Notes under the pieces: generated by a model | What the model was told of the DNA's origin: nothing | The model's database searches: none | What the model saw: only the letters and a program-made list of their open reading frames with translations | Translations under genes and position numbers: made by a program | In this document: positions 1-5,441 of the stretch, one piece after another | How the letters are laid out: every line of letters begins with the position of its first letter | Position numbering within the stretch: the stretch's first letter is position 1 | Source of the DNA: Candidatus Fermentibacterales bacterium | GTDB lineage: Bacteria; Fermentibacterota; Fermentibacteria; Fermentibacterales; JAFGKQ01 | Reading direction: 5' to 3' | Assembly: GCA_016928495.1 (NCBI GenBank) | Contig: JAFGKQ010000310.1 | Span: forward strand, 1 to 5,441 | Length of the DNA: 5,441 nt

Positions 1-539
1 CCCCTCCGGGCACCCCTCTCGAGATTTCCTACGGCGACTACCCCGTGCCGATCGGGTTGGGCCAGACCGTCTCCCAGCCTTACATAGTGGCCTACATGAT
101 AGACCTGCTGGACCTGCCCGAGGAGAGCCCGGCAAGGGTTCTGGAGGTGGGTACCGGATCGGGCTACGAGACCGCCATCCTGGCCCGAATGGGAGTCCGG
201 GTGGTGAGCGTGGAGATACTCCCGGAGCTCTCCGCGCGAGCCCTTCGAGCCCTGTCCGGACTGGGTCTGGAGGAGCGAGTTGCGCTCATCGCCGCCGATG
301 GGTACAATGGCTGGAGCCCGGCTGCTCCCTACGACGGGATAGTCGTGTCGGCTGCCCCGCCCGGGCTGCCCCCGGAGCTGCCGCGGCAGCTCCGGGACGG
401 ACGCAGGCTCGTGATCCCCGTTGGAAGCTGGCACCAGGAGATACTGGTCGTGACCATGGTCGACGGGGACCACATAGAGGTCAGGAGGGACCTTCCCGTG
501 AGATTCGTTCCCCTCACGAAGTCGCGTGGTGCGCCGTGA
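1..539 (+). CDS. pcm: Protein-L-isoaspartate O-methyltransferase, 3' part (5' end outside window)
   Basis: The enzyme uses S-adenosylmethionine to methylate isoaspartyl residues in aged proteins, starting their repair; it is cytosolic. The reading frame is open to the left edge (first full codon at base 3), giving 178 visible residues. The family is usually about 210, so some 30-40 N-terminal residues are missing. The GTG at 45 is not the start: the residues before it (SYGDYPVPIG) already match the family. Visible motifs, counted from base 3: the substrate-site GQTVSQP with its conserved Ser at about 20-26; SAM-binding motif I VLEVGTGSGYE at 46-56; an acidic post-I strand (VVSVEI); the ADGYNGW...PYDGIVV block; RLVIPVG; and the C-terminal VRFVPL signature. 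The stop overlaps the next gene's GTG by 4 bases. Family assignment is firm; the true start cannot be seen. Confidence 0.95.
   Translation, partial: PPGTPLEISYGDYPVPIGLGQTVSQPYIVAYMIDLLDLPEESPARVLEVGTGSGYETAILARMGVRVVSVEILPELSARALRALSGLGLEERVALIAADGYNGWSPAAPYDGIVVSAAPPGLPPELPRQLRDGRRLVIPVGSWHQEILVVTMVDGDHIEVRRDLPVRFVPLTKSRGAP
371..396. repeat. Perfect 26-bp palindrome inside pcm
   Basis: Bases 371-383 (CCCGGAGCTGCCG) are exactly followed by their reverse complement at 384-396, with no spacer and no mismatch. The centre is a CCGCGG hexamer (381-386). In RNA it could form an 11-bp stem with a 4-base loop. It lies in codons for PPELPRQLR, a loosely conserved stretch between two motifs of the methyltransferase. 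No T-run follows, so it is not a standard intrinsic terminator. Function unknown. Confidence 0.9.
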
Positions 540-1258
540 GCGAGGTGCTTCCTCCCGTCGAGGCGAGGGCTCGGGCCTCACGCTTCTGTCTGCTCTGCAT
601 CGGATCCATGCTTCACGGGGCTCTGCACAACATGGGCAACGCCCTGGTCTCGGCGATGGGCAACTACGACCTGGCCATCTCCTCGCTCACCAGCTCCGAT
701 CTCTCGAACGCTCTGGAGCGATTGAAGGCGCTTGGTGAGGCCGTGGACCGCCTTGGCGAGATACACAACAGGCTCAGCCAGCTCTCGGCTCCATCCGGGG
801 CCTCGCCGCAGTCGATGCCCTGCGAGACCTACCAGGGAGTGCTCAGTGTGGTCAGGGCCTGTTGCGGACGCACGCTGGACCTGATCCTGAGACCCGGATC
901 GGAGGAAGCGCTGGCCGAGGCCCCTTCTCCCGGGCCGTTGAATGGCGCTGTCGCTCTGGGACTCCTCACCTGGGCATTCGAGCAGGTACAGAGGAACGGC
1001 AGCATAACCGTGAGCGTGTCTCAGGGCCGGGAGCCTCCCGGCGTTGCCTTCGAGGTGGAATGGGCCTCCGCCGGGGGCCCGGAGAAGGCCTCCGGAGGGT
1101 CAGGCAGCAGCCTGGCTGCCTACCTGCTGGAAACGGTCTCCGATCTGGCGCGCTCCTCAGGGACCGAGCTCTGCCTGGAAGATGAGCGCGAGGGACCCGT
1201 GAGCCGCGGGCTCGCCCGCGCCATTCTCCCGGACCTGCCTTCCGTGCTCCGGGGATGA
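536..1258 (+). CDS. Histidine kinase-like protein with degenerate ATP-binding domain (possible phosphotransferase or pseudokinase)
   Basis: A 240-residue protein with no signal peptide or convincing membrane segment. Residues about 20-85 resemble a DHp helical hairpin: HNMGNALVSAMGNYDLAI (31-48) lines up with the kinase H-box pattern H-x-x-x-N-x-L, with His31 at the phospho-acceptor place, followed by a second helix ending EIHNRLSQLS. Residues about 98-232 follow the order of a HATPase_c domain: an N-box-like helix LLTWAFEQV leading into GSITVSV, a strand FEVE, a Gly/Ser-rich GSGSSLAA at the G2-box place, and a closing AILPDLP. The key N-box Asn is Trp146 and the G1-box Asp is Trp176, so ATP binding is doubtful. 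There is no sensor or receiver domain. The GTG start at 536 overlaps the pcm stop (GTGA) and has no clear Shine-Dalgarno; GTG 545 or ATG 608 are alternatives. Fold similarity is inferred by eye; the cellular role is unknown. Confidence 0.6.
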   Translation: MSEVLPPVEARARASRFCLLCIGSMLHGALHNMGNALVSAMGNYDLAISSLTSSDLSNALERLKALGEAVDRLGEIHNRLSQLSAPSGASPQSMPCETYQGVLSVVRACCGRTLDLILRPGSEEALAEAPSPGPLNGAVALGLLTWAFEQVQRNGSITVSVSQGREPPGVAFEVEWASAGGPEKASGGSGSSLAAYLLETVSDLARSSGTELCLEDEREGPVSRGLARAILPDLPSVLRG

Positions 1259-3309
1259 GCGGCCCGGGTCCGGACTCCGATCGGTTCGAGGAAGAGGTCG
1301 TCTCGATCCTCGAGAGGCAAGGGGGCGCCGTCCTCTCGATGGACTCCATCCGCAAGTCCCTGGATGACCCGCCCGGCGACTTCTCGGACAGGCTCGAGCA
1401 GCTTGTCTCCAGGGGCGTCATCTGGCCGGTCGGGCGCCGCAGCTACGCGCTGCCCTCCACGGTCAATCTGGTAAGGGGCCGGATAAGGCTCAGGCGCAGC
1501 GGCTCGGCCGTTCTGCCTCCAGCCGGGGAGGGGCAGGGACCGGTCGAGATCGACCGCAGGAGAGTGGGGGACGCCCTCGACGGAGATCTGGTCATGGTCC
1601 GTCTCATGCCCACGCCGGTGAGCGGCAGGGGACGGAGTCGAGCCGCAAGACAGGGGCGCGTGTTAGCGGTCCTGGAGAGGAAGCGCACGCGCCTGAGCGG
1701 GGTGCTGCTGAGGGAGGCCTCTCGACGGTGGTTCGTGAGGCCGCTGGACCCCGCTCTGCCGGAGTCCCTTCCGGTCAGGGGCAAGCCCCCTTCCGGGACC
1801 CGCTCGGGCTGCGTCGTGCTGTGCGATCTGGATTTCGACGGCGGAGCCGGAGTCATCGTGAGGAAGGCCCTCGGTGACTCCGGCTCGCCTCACGCGCTGA
1901 TAGACGGGCTCGTGGCGGGTGCTCTGGGTCCCGAGACCGATTTCCCCGACCGCCTCGTGTCGGCGGCAGAGGAGTCGGCATCCCGATTCCCCGACGGCTC
2001 GCCCAGGAAGGACCTCAGGGACTGGCTGACCCTGACCATAGACCCGGCTGACGCCAGGGACTTCGACGACGCCGTTTCCGTCAGGAAGGCCGACGGGGAG
2101 ATCCTGCTGGGGGTCCATATCGCCGACGTGGCTCTCTTCGTGACACCCGGAAGCGACCTGGACGAGGAGGCCTATCGCCGCGCCACCAGCACCTACCTTC
2201 CCGACAGGGTCATACCGATGCTGCCGGAGGCGCTCTCGGCCGGCGCCTGCAGTCTCCGCCCCGGAGAGGACAGGCCTGCCAGGTCGGTGCTCCTGCGGTT
2301 CAGGGAGGATGGAGAGCTGATCGGGTCGAGCATCGAGAGGTCGGTGATAAGGTCTTCCGCGCGCCTCACCTATGAGGAGGTGCAGGCCTATCTGACGGGA
2401 CAGGACGAGCCCGGGCTGCCGGGCCTCTCCGGTTCGCTCGGCGTCATGAAGGGTCTCGCGACAGCCCTCGCTTCGAGGAGGAGGGAACGCGGCGGCATAG
2501 ACCTGGGCAGCGACGAGTACGGCGTGGTCTTCGACGAGGAGGGATGGCCGTCCATCGTGGAGCAGACCGCTGATGACGACTCGCACAGGCTCGTGGAGAT
2601 GTTCATGGTGCAGGCCAACAGCGCCGTCGCCGAGTACTGCAGATGGTCGGGGCTGCCGGTTCTCTACCGGGTCCACCCCCCGCCGGGCAGGTTCTCCGGC
2701 GAGAGGCTGAAACAGGAGCTGTCGGGCCTCGGGATCAGGCTGCCCGGGAGCCGCGAGATCGGTCCCTCCTTCCTTCAGCGCGTGCTGGACGAGCATGGAG
2801 GGGGCGCGAGAGGCAGCATGGTTCGCGAGATGGTCCTGCGCTCCCTCAGCAGGGCTGTCTACTCGCCCCGGAGCGACGGGCACTTCGGCCTGGCCCTCAG
2901 GGACTACATGCACTTCACCAGCCCGATAAGGCGCTACCCGGACCTGCTCGTGCATCAGGTGCTGGCCGTCCTCGACGAGGGCTCGTTTCCGTCTGCCCTC
3001 CGGCCCCTGACGGCGGCAGCATCGCACACGAGCGAGGCAGAGAGGGATGCGGAGGCGCTGGAGAGGAGCTCCATCGAGCTCATGGCCCTTCTCGACCTCT
3101 CCAGGAGGACCGGAGAGGTGTTCGGCGGAGTGGTCACCGGATCCACTGATTTCGGGGCATTCATCAGGCTGGAGGGCCTTCCGGTGGAGGGCCTGCTCCA
3201 CGTGTCCAGGGCGAGAGCGGTCAGGCAGCTCCAGCCAGGCAGCGAGATCAGGGTAGAGGTTACGTCCGTAGATGTGCTGGGCGGGAGAGTCTCACTGGCA
3301 CCCGCCTGA
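1255..3309 (+). CDS. rnr: RNase R/RNase II-family 3'-5' exoribonuclease
   Basis: A processive 3'-5' hydrolytic exoribonuclease of 684 residues that degrades mRNA and structured RNA in the cytosol. Domains in order: winged-helix N-terminus (about 10-66), two cold-shock/OB domains (about 72-140 and 146-235), RNB catalytic domain (about 256-570) and a C-terminal S1 domain (about 620-682). The catalytic motif TIDPADARDFDDAV carries the four metal-binding Asp (263, 269, 271, 272), matching E. coli RNase R Asp272/278/280/281. Tyr314 in TYLP matches RNase II Tyr253, and the FTSPIRRYPDLLVHQ block with the conserved Arg559 is intact. The winged helix and TIDP-x-x-ARDFDD form favour RNase R over RNase II. 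It is shorter than the 813-residue E. coli enzyme: no basic tail follows S1, and S1 itself is compact. The ATG overlaps the previous stop (ATGA) with only a GGGG ahead of it, suggesting re-initiation by coupled ribosomes. Confidence 0.95.
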   Translation: MSGPGPDSDRFEEEVVSILERQGGAVLSMDSIRKSLDDPPGDFSDRLEQLVSRGVIWPVGRRSYALPSTVNLVRGRIRLRRSGSAVLPPAGEGQGPVEIDRRRVGDALDGDLVMVRLMPTPVSGRGRSRAARQGRVLAVLERKRTRLSGVLLREASRRWFVRPLDPALPESLPVRGKPPSGTRSGCVVLCDLDFDGGAGVIVRKALGDSGSPHALIDGLVAGALGPETDFPDRLVSAAEESASRFPDGSPRKDLRDWLTLTIDPADARDFDDAVSVRKADGEILLGVHIADVALFVTPGSDLDEEAYRRATSTYLPDRVIPMLPEALSAGACSLRPGEDRPARSVLLRFREDGELIGSSIERSVIRSSARLTYEEVQAYLTGQDEPGLPGLSGSLGVMKGLATALASRRRERGGIDLGSDEYGVVFDEEGWPSIVEQTADDDSHRLVEMFMVQANSAVAEYCRWSGLPVLYRVHPPPGRFSGERLKQELSGLGIRLPGSREIGPSFLQRVLDEHGGGARGSMVREMVLRSLSRAVYSPRSDGHFGLALRDYMHFTSPIRRYPDLLVHQVLAVLDEGSFPSALRPLTAAASHTSEAERDAEALERSSIELMALLDLSRRTGEVFGGVVTGSTDFGAFIRLEGLPVEGLLHVSRARAVRQLQPGSEIRVEVTSVDVLGGRVSLAPA

Positions 3310-3326
3310 GCCTTCCGGAAGGAGGC
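3310..3326 (+). promoter_or_regulatory. Possible hairpin covering the nadE ribosome binding site
   Basis: Directly after the rnr stop, bases 3310-3313 and 3315-3316 can pair with 3323-3326 and 3321-3322, leaving T3314 bulged and a GGAA (GNRA-type) loop at 3317-3320. The paired 3' arm contains the whole GGAGG of nadE. A 12-base perfect palindrome (CCTTCCGGAAGG, 3311-3322) overlaps it. A ribosome ending rnr at 3309 would cover or melt the stem, which would tie nadE translation to rnr. The structure is inferred from pairing only. Confidence 0.4.
3321..3325 (+). promoter_or_regulatory. Shine-Dalgarno sequence of nadE
   Basis: GGAGG sits 9 bases before the ATG at 3335 and is the best ribosome binding site in the window. 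It decides the nadE start: an in-frame GTG at 3272 would lie inside rnr, add 21 residues unlike the family, and lack such a site. Confidence 0.85.
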
Positions 3327-3334
3327 CTGTTTCC

Positions 3335-4099
3335 ATGGACTCGAGCGGGTCTTCGGACCCCGGTGTCTTCCCGGGGCTGGCGCAAGCCATCTCCGGCTGG
3401 GTTGGCGAGCAGCTCATCCAGGCTGGAGCCGGAGGTGTCGTGCTCGGCCTTAGCGGCGGCATCGATTCGGCAGTCTGTGCCGCGCTCTGCTGCAGAGCAG
3501 TCGGCCCCTCCGCGGTCCTGGCGCTGGCGCTGCCGTGCGACAGCGAGCCCTCCGATCTGCGGGATGCCGCAAGGGTCGCCTCCGATCTTGGCCTCGATCT
3601 TCGCACGATCGTCCTCGATCGAGCCCTGGAGAGTCTCCTGACCTGCTGCGGACTGGATCGCGGGGACAGGTTGACCGTTGCCAACATCAAGGCCAGGCTA
3701 CGGATGACCGTGATCTACGCACACTCCCGCGGCCGTCTGGTAGTGGGCACCGGCAACTACGCCGAGTACCTGATGGGCTACTTCACCAAGTGGGGAGACG
3801 GCGCCTGCGACATCATGCCGCTGGGCAGGCTCTTCAAGGACGAGGTGAGGCGTTTGGCCGAGGTCCTCGGGTTGCCGGGTTTTCTGCTGGGCAAGGAGCC
3901 ATCTGCCGGGCTCTGGCCCGGCCAGACCGACGAGGGGGACATGGGCGTCACCTACGATCAGATACGCAGGTGGGCCGAGGGTGGCGATCCCGGTCCGGAA
4001 GCAGCGAGGATCATGTCGAGCCTGAGCTCGGCAGCCGGGCACAAGCGTGGGCCGGTCCCGGTCTTCGAAGCCCGTGAATGGATGGTGGAGAATGCCTGA
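3335..4099 (+). CDS. nadE: NH3-dependent NAD+ synthetase
   Basis: It catalyses the last step of NAD synthesis: ATP-driven adenylation of nicotinate adenine dinucleotide, then amidation with ammonia. The 254-residue length fits the ammonia-using bacterial form; there is no N-terminal nitrilase (glutaminase) domain, so ammonia must be free or supplied by a partner. Motifs: PP-loop ATP-binding GLSGGIDSAV (38-47); NIKARLRMTVIY (117-128); GTGNYAEYLMGYFTKWGDG (138-156), followed by D159 and PLGRLFKDEVRRLA; the signature KEPSAGLWPGQTDE (187-200); and the C-terminal HKR (236-238) ahead of PVPVF. The start at 3335 follows a good GGAGG, 25 bases after rnr ends. The last 8 bases overlap purH. Both nadE and purH feed nucleotide cofactor supply. 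All family hallmarks are present. Confidence 0.96.
   Translation: MDSSGSSDPGVFPGLAQAISGWVGEQLIQAGAGGVVLGLSGGIDSAVCAALCCRAVGPSAVLALALPCDSEPSDLRDAARVASDLGLDLRTIVLDRALESLLTCCGLDRGDRLTVANIKARLRMTVIYAHSRGRLVVGTGNYAEYLMGYFTKWGDGACDIMPLGRLFKDEVRRLAEVLGLPGFLLGKEPSAGLWPGQTDEGDMGVTYDQIRRWAEGGDPGPEAARIMSSLSSAAGHKRGPVPVFEAREWMVENA
4080..4090 (+). promoter_or_regulatory. Weak ribosome binding region of purH inside nadE
   Basis: GGATGGTGGAG lies just before the purH ATG at 4092. GGATGG gives a 6-base spacing, while the better-matching GGTGGAG is almost touching the start codon. Neither is ideal, so purH probably depends in part on ribosomes arriving from nadE, whose stop lies 8 bases into purH. Confidence 0.4.
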
Positions 4100-5441
4100 C
4101 GCCCTCATCAGCGTTTACGACAAGAGCGGGCTCGATGATCTCGCCTCGGGTCTCGTGGAGCTCGGCTGGAGGCTCTTCGCCTCCGCCGGCACGTGCAGGT
4201 TCCTCTCGGAGAGGGGAATCGAGTCTGCGAGCACTGACGGGCTGACCGGGTTCGAGTCTCTGCTCGAGGGAAGGGTCAAGACGCTCCACCCGGTCCTGCA
4301 CGCGGGCATCCTGGCCAGAGGCGATGAGAGAGAGCGAATGAAGCGCGAGGGCCAGCCGGTTTTCGACATGGTCGTGGTGGATTTCTACCCGTTTACCTAC
4401 GCTCGCGAGCGGTTCGAGGCAACCGACAGGGAGCTCGTGGAGCTGATAGACATCGGAGGCCCGGCCATGGGCCGGGCCGCAGCGAAGAACTGGGAGCATG
4501 TCCTGGTGGTCCCCGGCCCGTCCTGCTACGGCGATGTCCTCCGAGCGGCGCGAGACGGCGCTCTGGATGCAGATCTCAGGCGCAGGATGGCATCCAGGCT
4601 CTACGGCATCACCGCTCTGTACGACCTGGAGGTCTCCGTCAAGCTGGAGGAGGGGCTCGAAGAGGGCCTGCGGTACGGTGAGAACCCGCACCAGAAGGCC
4701 TGGCTCCACAGGACATGGCCGCCACTGGGGATCGGACTGGCCGAGCTGGTCCACGGTTCCTCCATGAGCTACAACAACTACCTCGATGCCGACGCCGCCA
4801 TGTCCCTGGCAGCGGACATGCCGGCGGGAAGCTGCGCCGCCGTGATCATCAAGCACGGGAACCCGTGCGGAGCGGCCCTGGGCGACAGCCCCCTGGATGC
4901 CTTCGAGAAGGCCTTCGCCGCGGACACCGTGTCCCCCTACGGGGGGATCCTGGCCCTCAACGCCGAGGTGGACCTCGGGCTGGTCGAGAGGCTCAAGGGG
5001 CTCTTCCTCGAGCTTCTCATCGCTCCGGGATTCGAGGAGGAGGCGTTGCAGAGGCTGCGCAAGAGGAAGAAACTCAGAGTGCTCAGGTCCGATCTCCGGC
5101 CGAAGGCACAGCTCGAGCTGAGGTCGGTGGAGGGAGGCATCCTGCTTCAGACGCCTGACGCCACCGCACCGGAGGTGTCATCGGCCGACGCGGTCACGTC
5201 CAGGAAGCCGTCCGGAGCGGAGATGGCCGCTCTGGATCTCGCCTGGAGGGTGTGCAGGGGAGTCAGGAGCAACGCCATAGTCGTTGCTGCCCCCGACAGG
5301 ATCCTCGGAATCGGCGCCGGTCAGATGAGCCGCATCGAGAGCCTCGGGCTGGCCTGCGCCAGGGCCGAGGCCGCCGGTCTCTCGGTGGCCGGTGGCGTCC
5401 TCGCCAGCGATGGGTTCTTCCCGTTCCGGGACGGGGTGGAC
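4092..5441 (+). CDS. purH: Bifunctional AICAR formyltransferase/IMP cyclohydrolase, 5' part (3' end outside window)
   Basis: It performs the last two steps of de novo IMP synthesis: formylation of AICAR with 10-formyl-tetrahydrofolate, then ring closure. The frame runs without a stop for 450 codons to the window edge; the family is about 510-530 long, so roughly 60-80 residues are missing. The N-terminal MGS-like cyclohydrolase domain (1 to about 140) has SVYDKSGL, RVKTLHP with Lys63, DFYPF with Tyr99, IDIGGPAM with Asp120 and AAAKN with Lys132, matching the known catalytic Lys/Tyr/Asp/Lys set. The formyltransferase part has RYGENPHQ (194-201), SYNNYLDADAA, IKHGNPCGAA with Lys254-His255, SPYGGILALN, SNAIVVA, GIGAGQMSRIES and ASDGFFPFRD. 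Oddities: the usual STGGT is ASAGT (30-34), and the residue after GGPAM is Gly127 instead of Ile/Leu/Val. Catalytic residues are intact, so it is probably active. Confidence 0.96.
   Translation, partial: MPDALISVYDKSGLDDLASGLVELGWRLFASAGTCRFLSERGIESASTDGLTGFESLLEGRVKTLHPVLHAGILARGDERERMKREGQPVFDMVVVDFYPFTYARERFEATDRELVELIDIGGPAMGRAAAKNWEHVLVVPGPSCYGDVLRAARDGALDADLRRRMASRLYGITALYDLEVSVKLEEGLEEGLRYGENPHQKAWLHRTWPPLGIGLAELVHGSSMSYNNYLDADAAMSLAADMPAGSCAAVIIKHGNPCGAALGDSPLDAFEKAFAADTVSPYGGILALNAEVDLGLVERLKGLFLELLIAPGFEEEALQRLRKRKKLRVLRSDLRPKAQLELRSVEGGILLQTPDATAPEVSSADAVTSRKPSGAEMAALDLAWRVCRGVRSNAIVVAAPDRILGIGAGQMSRIESLGLACARAEAAGLSVAGGVLASDGFFPFRDGVD
4458..4478. repeat. Perfect 9-bp inverted repeat in purH
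   Basis: GGCCCGGCC (4458-4466) and its exact reverse complement GGCCGGGCC (4470-4478) flank an ATG triplet. The stem is entirely G:C and would be very stable in RNA. It encodes the GGPAMGRA part of a conserved cyclohydrolase motif, so much of its sequence is fixed by the protein. Confidence 0.8.

Noticed and set aside
45-47. GTG 45 as the true start of pcm
   Set aside because: The codons from 3 to 44 already encode the family's conserved lead-in (SYGDYP before VPIG), and a start here would remove the N-terminal part of the fold.
371-396. The pcm palindrome as an intrinsic terminator
   Set aside because: No T-run follows and it lies well inside the gene, about 140 bases before the stop.
536-1258. 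Calling the second gene an active sensor histidine kinase
   Set aside because: There is no sensor or transmembrane region, and the Asn and Asp needed for Mg-ATP binding are replaced by Trp.
2643-3149. A 168-codon plus-strand frame inside rnr
   Set aside because: It is an alternative frame of the catalytic region, rich in Arg/Gly/Pro/Ala, with no family match; the rnr frame is continuous.
1663-3201. A 512-codon open frame on the minus strand opposite rnr
   Set aside because: It lies fully antisense to a gene with intact RNase R domains, its translation shows no recognisable family, and long antisense frames are expected in GC-rich coding DNA.
3272-3334. Longer nadE starting at GTG 3272 inside rnr
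   Set aside because: The extra 21 residues do not match NAD synthetases, there is no ribosome binding site, and ATG 3335 has a well-placed GGAGG.
4011-4856. A 281-codon open frame on the minus strand opposite the nadE end and purH
   Set aside because: The plus strand here carries every expected PurH motif without a break; the antisense product is His/Arg/Pro-rich and unlike a real protein.

Overview
The window is a densely packed stretch of bacterial chromosome with all recognised genes on the + strand. It reads as one housekeeping operon or part of one. In order it holds: the 3' end of a protein-L-isoaspartate O-methyltransferase gene (pcm, cut by the left edge); a 240-residue protein that looks like a histidine kinase core with a ruined ATP site; an RNase R-type exoribonuclease (rnr); ammonia-dependent NAD synthetase (nadE); and the first 450 codons of the bifunctional purine gene purH (cut by the right edge). 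There is no mobile element, CRISPR array, rRNA or tRNA that I can see, and no gene-free stretch longer than 25 bases.

Organism: the sequence is GC-rich (roughly two thirds G+C by eye). Arginine is very often written AGG, which is unusual in high-GC Proteobacteria and Actinobacteria. Protein motifs are clearly bacterial. The gene order pcm / kinase-like / rnr / nadE / purH is not one I know from a model organism. An uncultured lineage, for example one in the FCB/Fermentibacterota/Eisenbacteria neighbourhood, would fit, but this is a weak inference from codon use and layout only.

Layout and coupling: pcm and the kinase-like gene overlap by 4 bases (GTGA), the kinase-like gene and rnr overlap by 4 bases (ATGA), and nadE and purH overlap by 8 bases. 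The only gap is 25 bases between rnr and nadE. It carries the clearest Shine-Dalgarno sequence in the window, and that sequence can fold into a small hairpin that would hide it. The proteins cover damaged-protein repair, RNA decay, NAD synthesis and purine synthesis. They share no single pathway, so the cluster looks like a growth or maintenance operon.

Most interesting points: (1) the kinase-like protein keeps the phospho-acceptor H-box but has Trp at the positions of the ATP-binding Asn and Asp, the pattern expected of a phosphotransferase or pseudokinase such as ChpT or Spo0B; (2) a perfect 26-bp palindrome lies inside pcm; (3) a hairpin overlaps the nadE ribosome binding site; (4) a perfect 9-bp inverted repeat in purH coincides with an unusual residue in a conserved motif.
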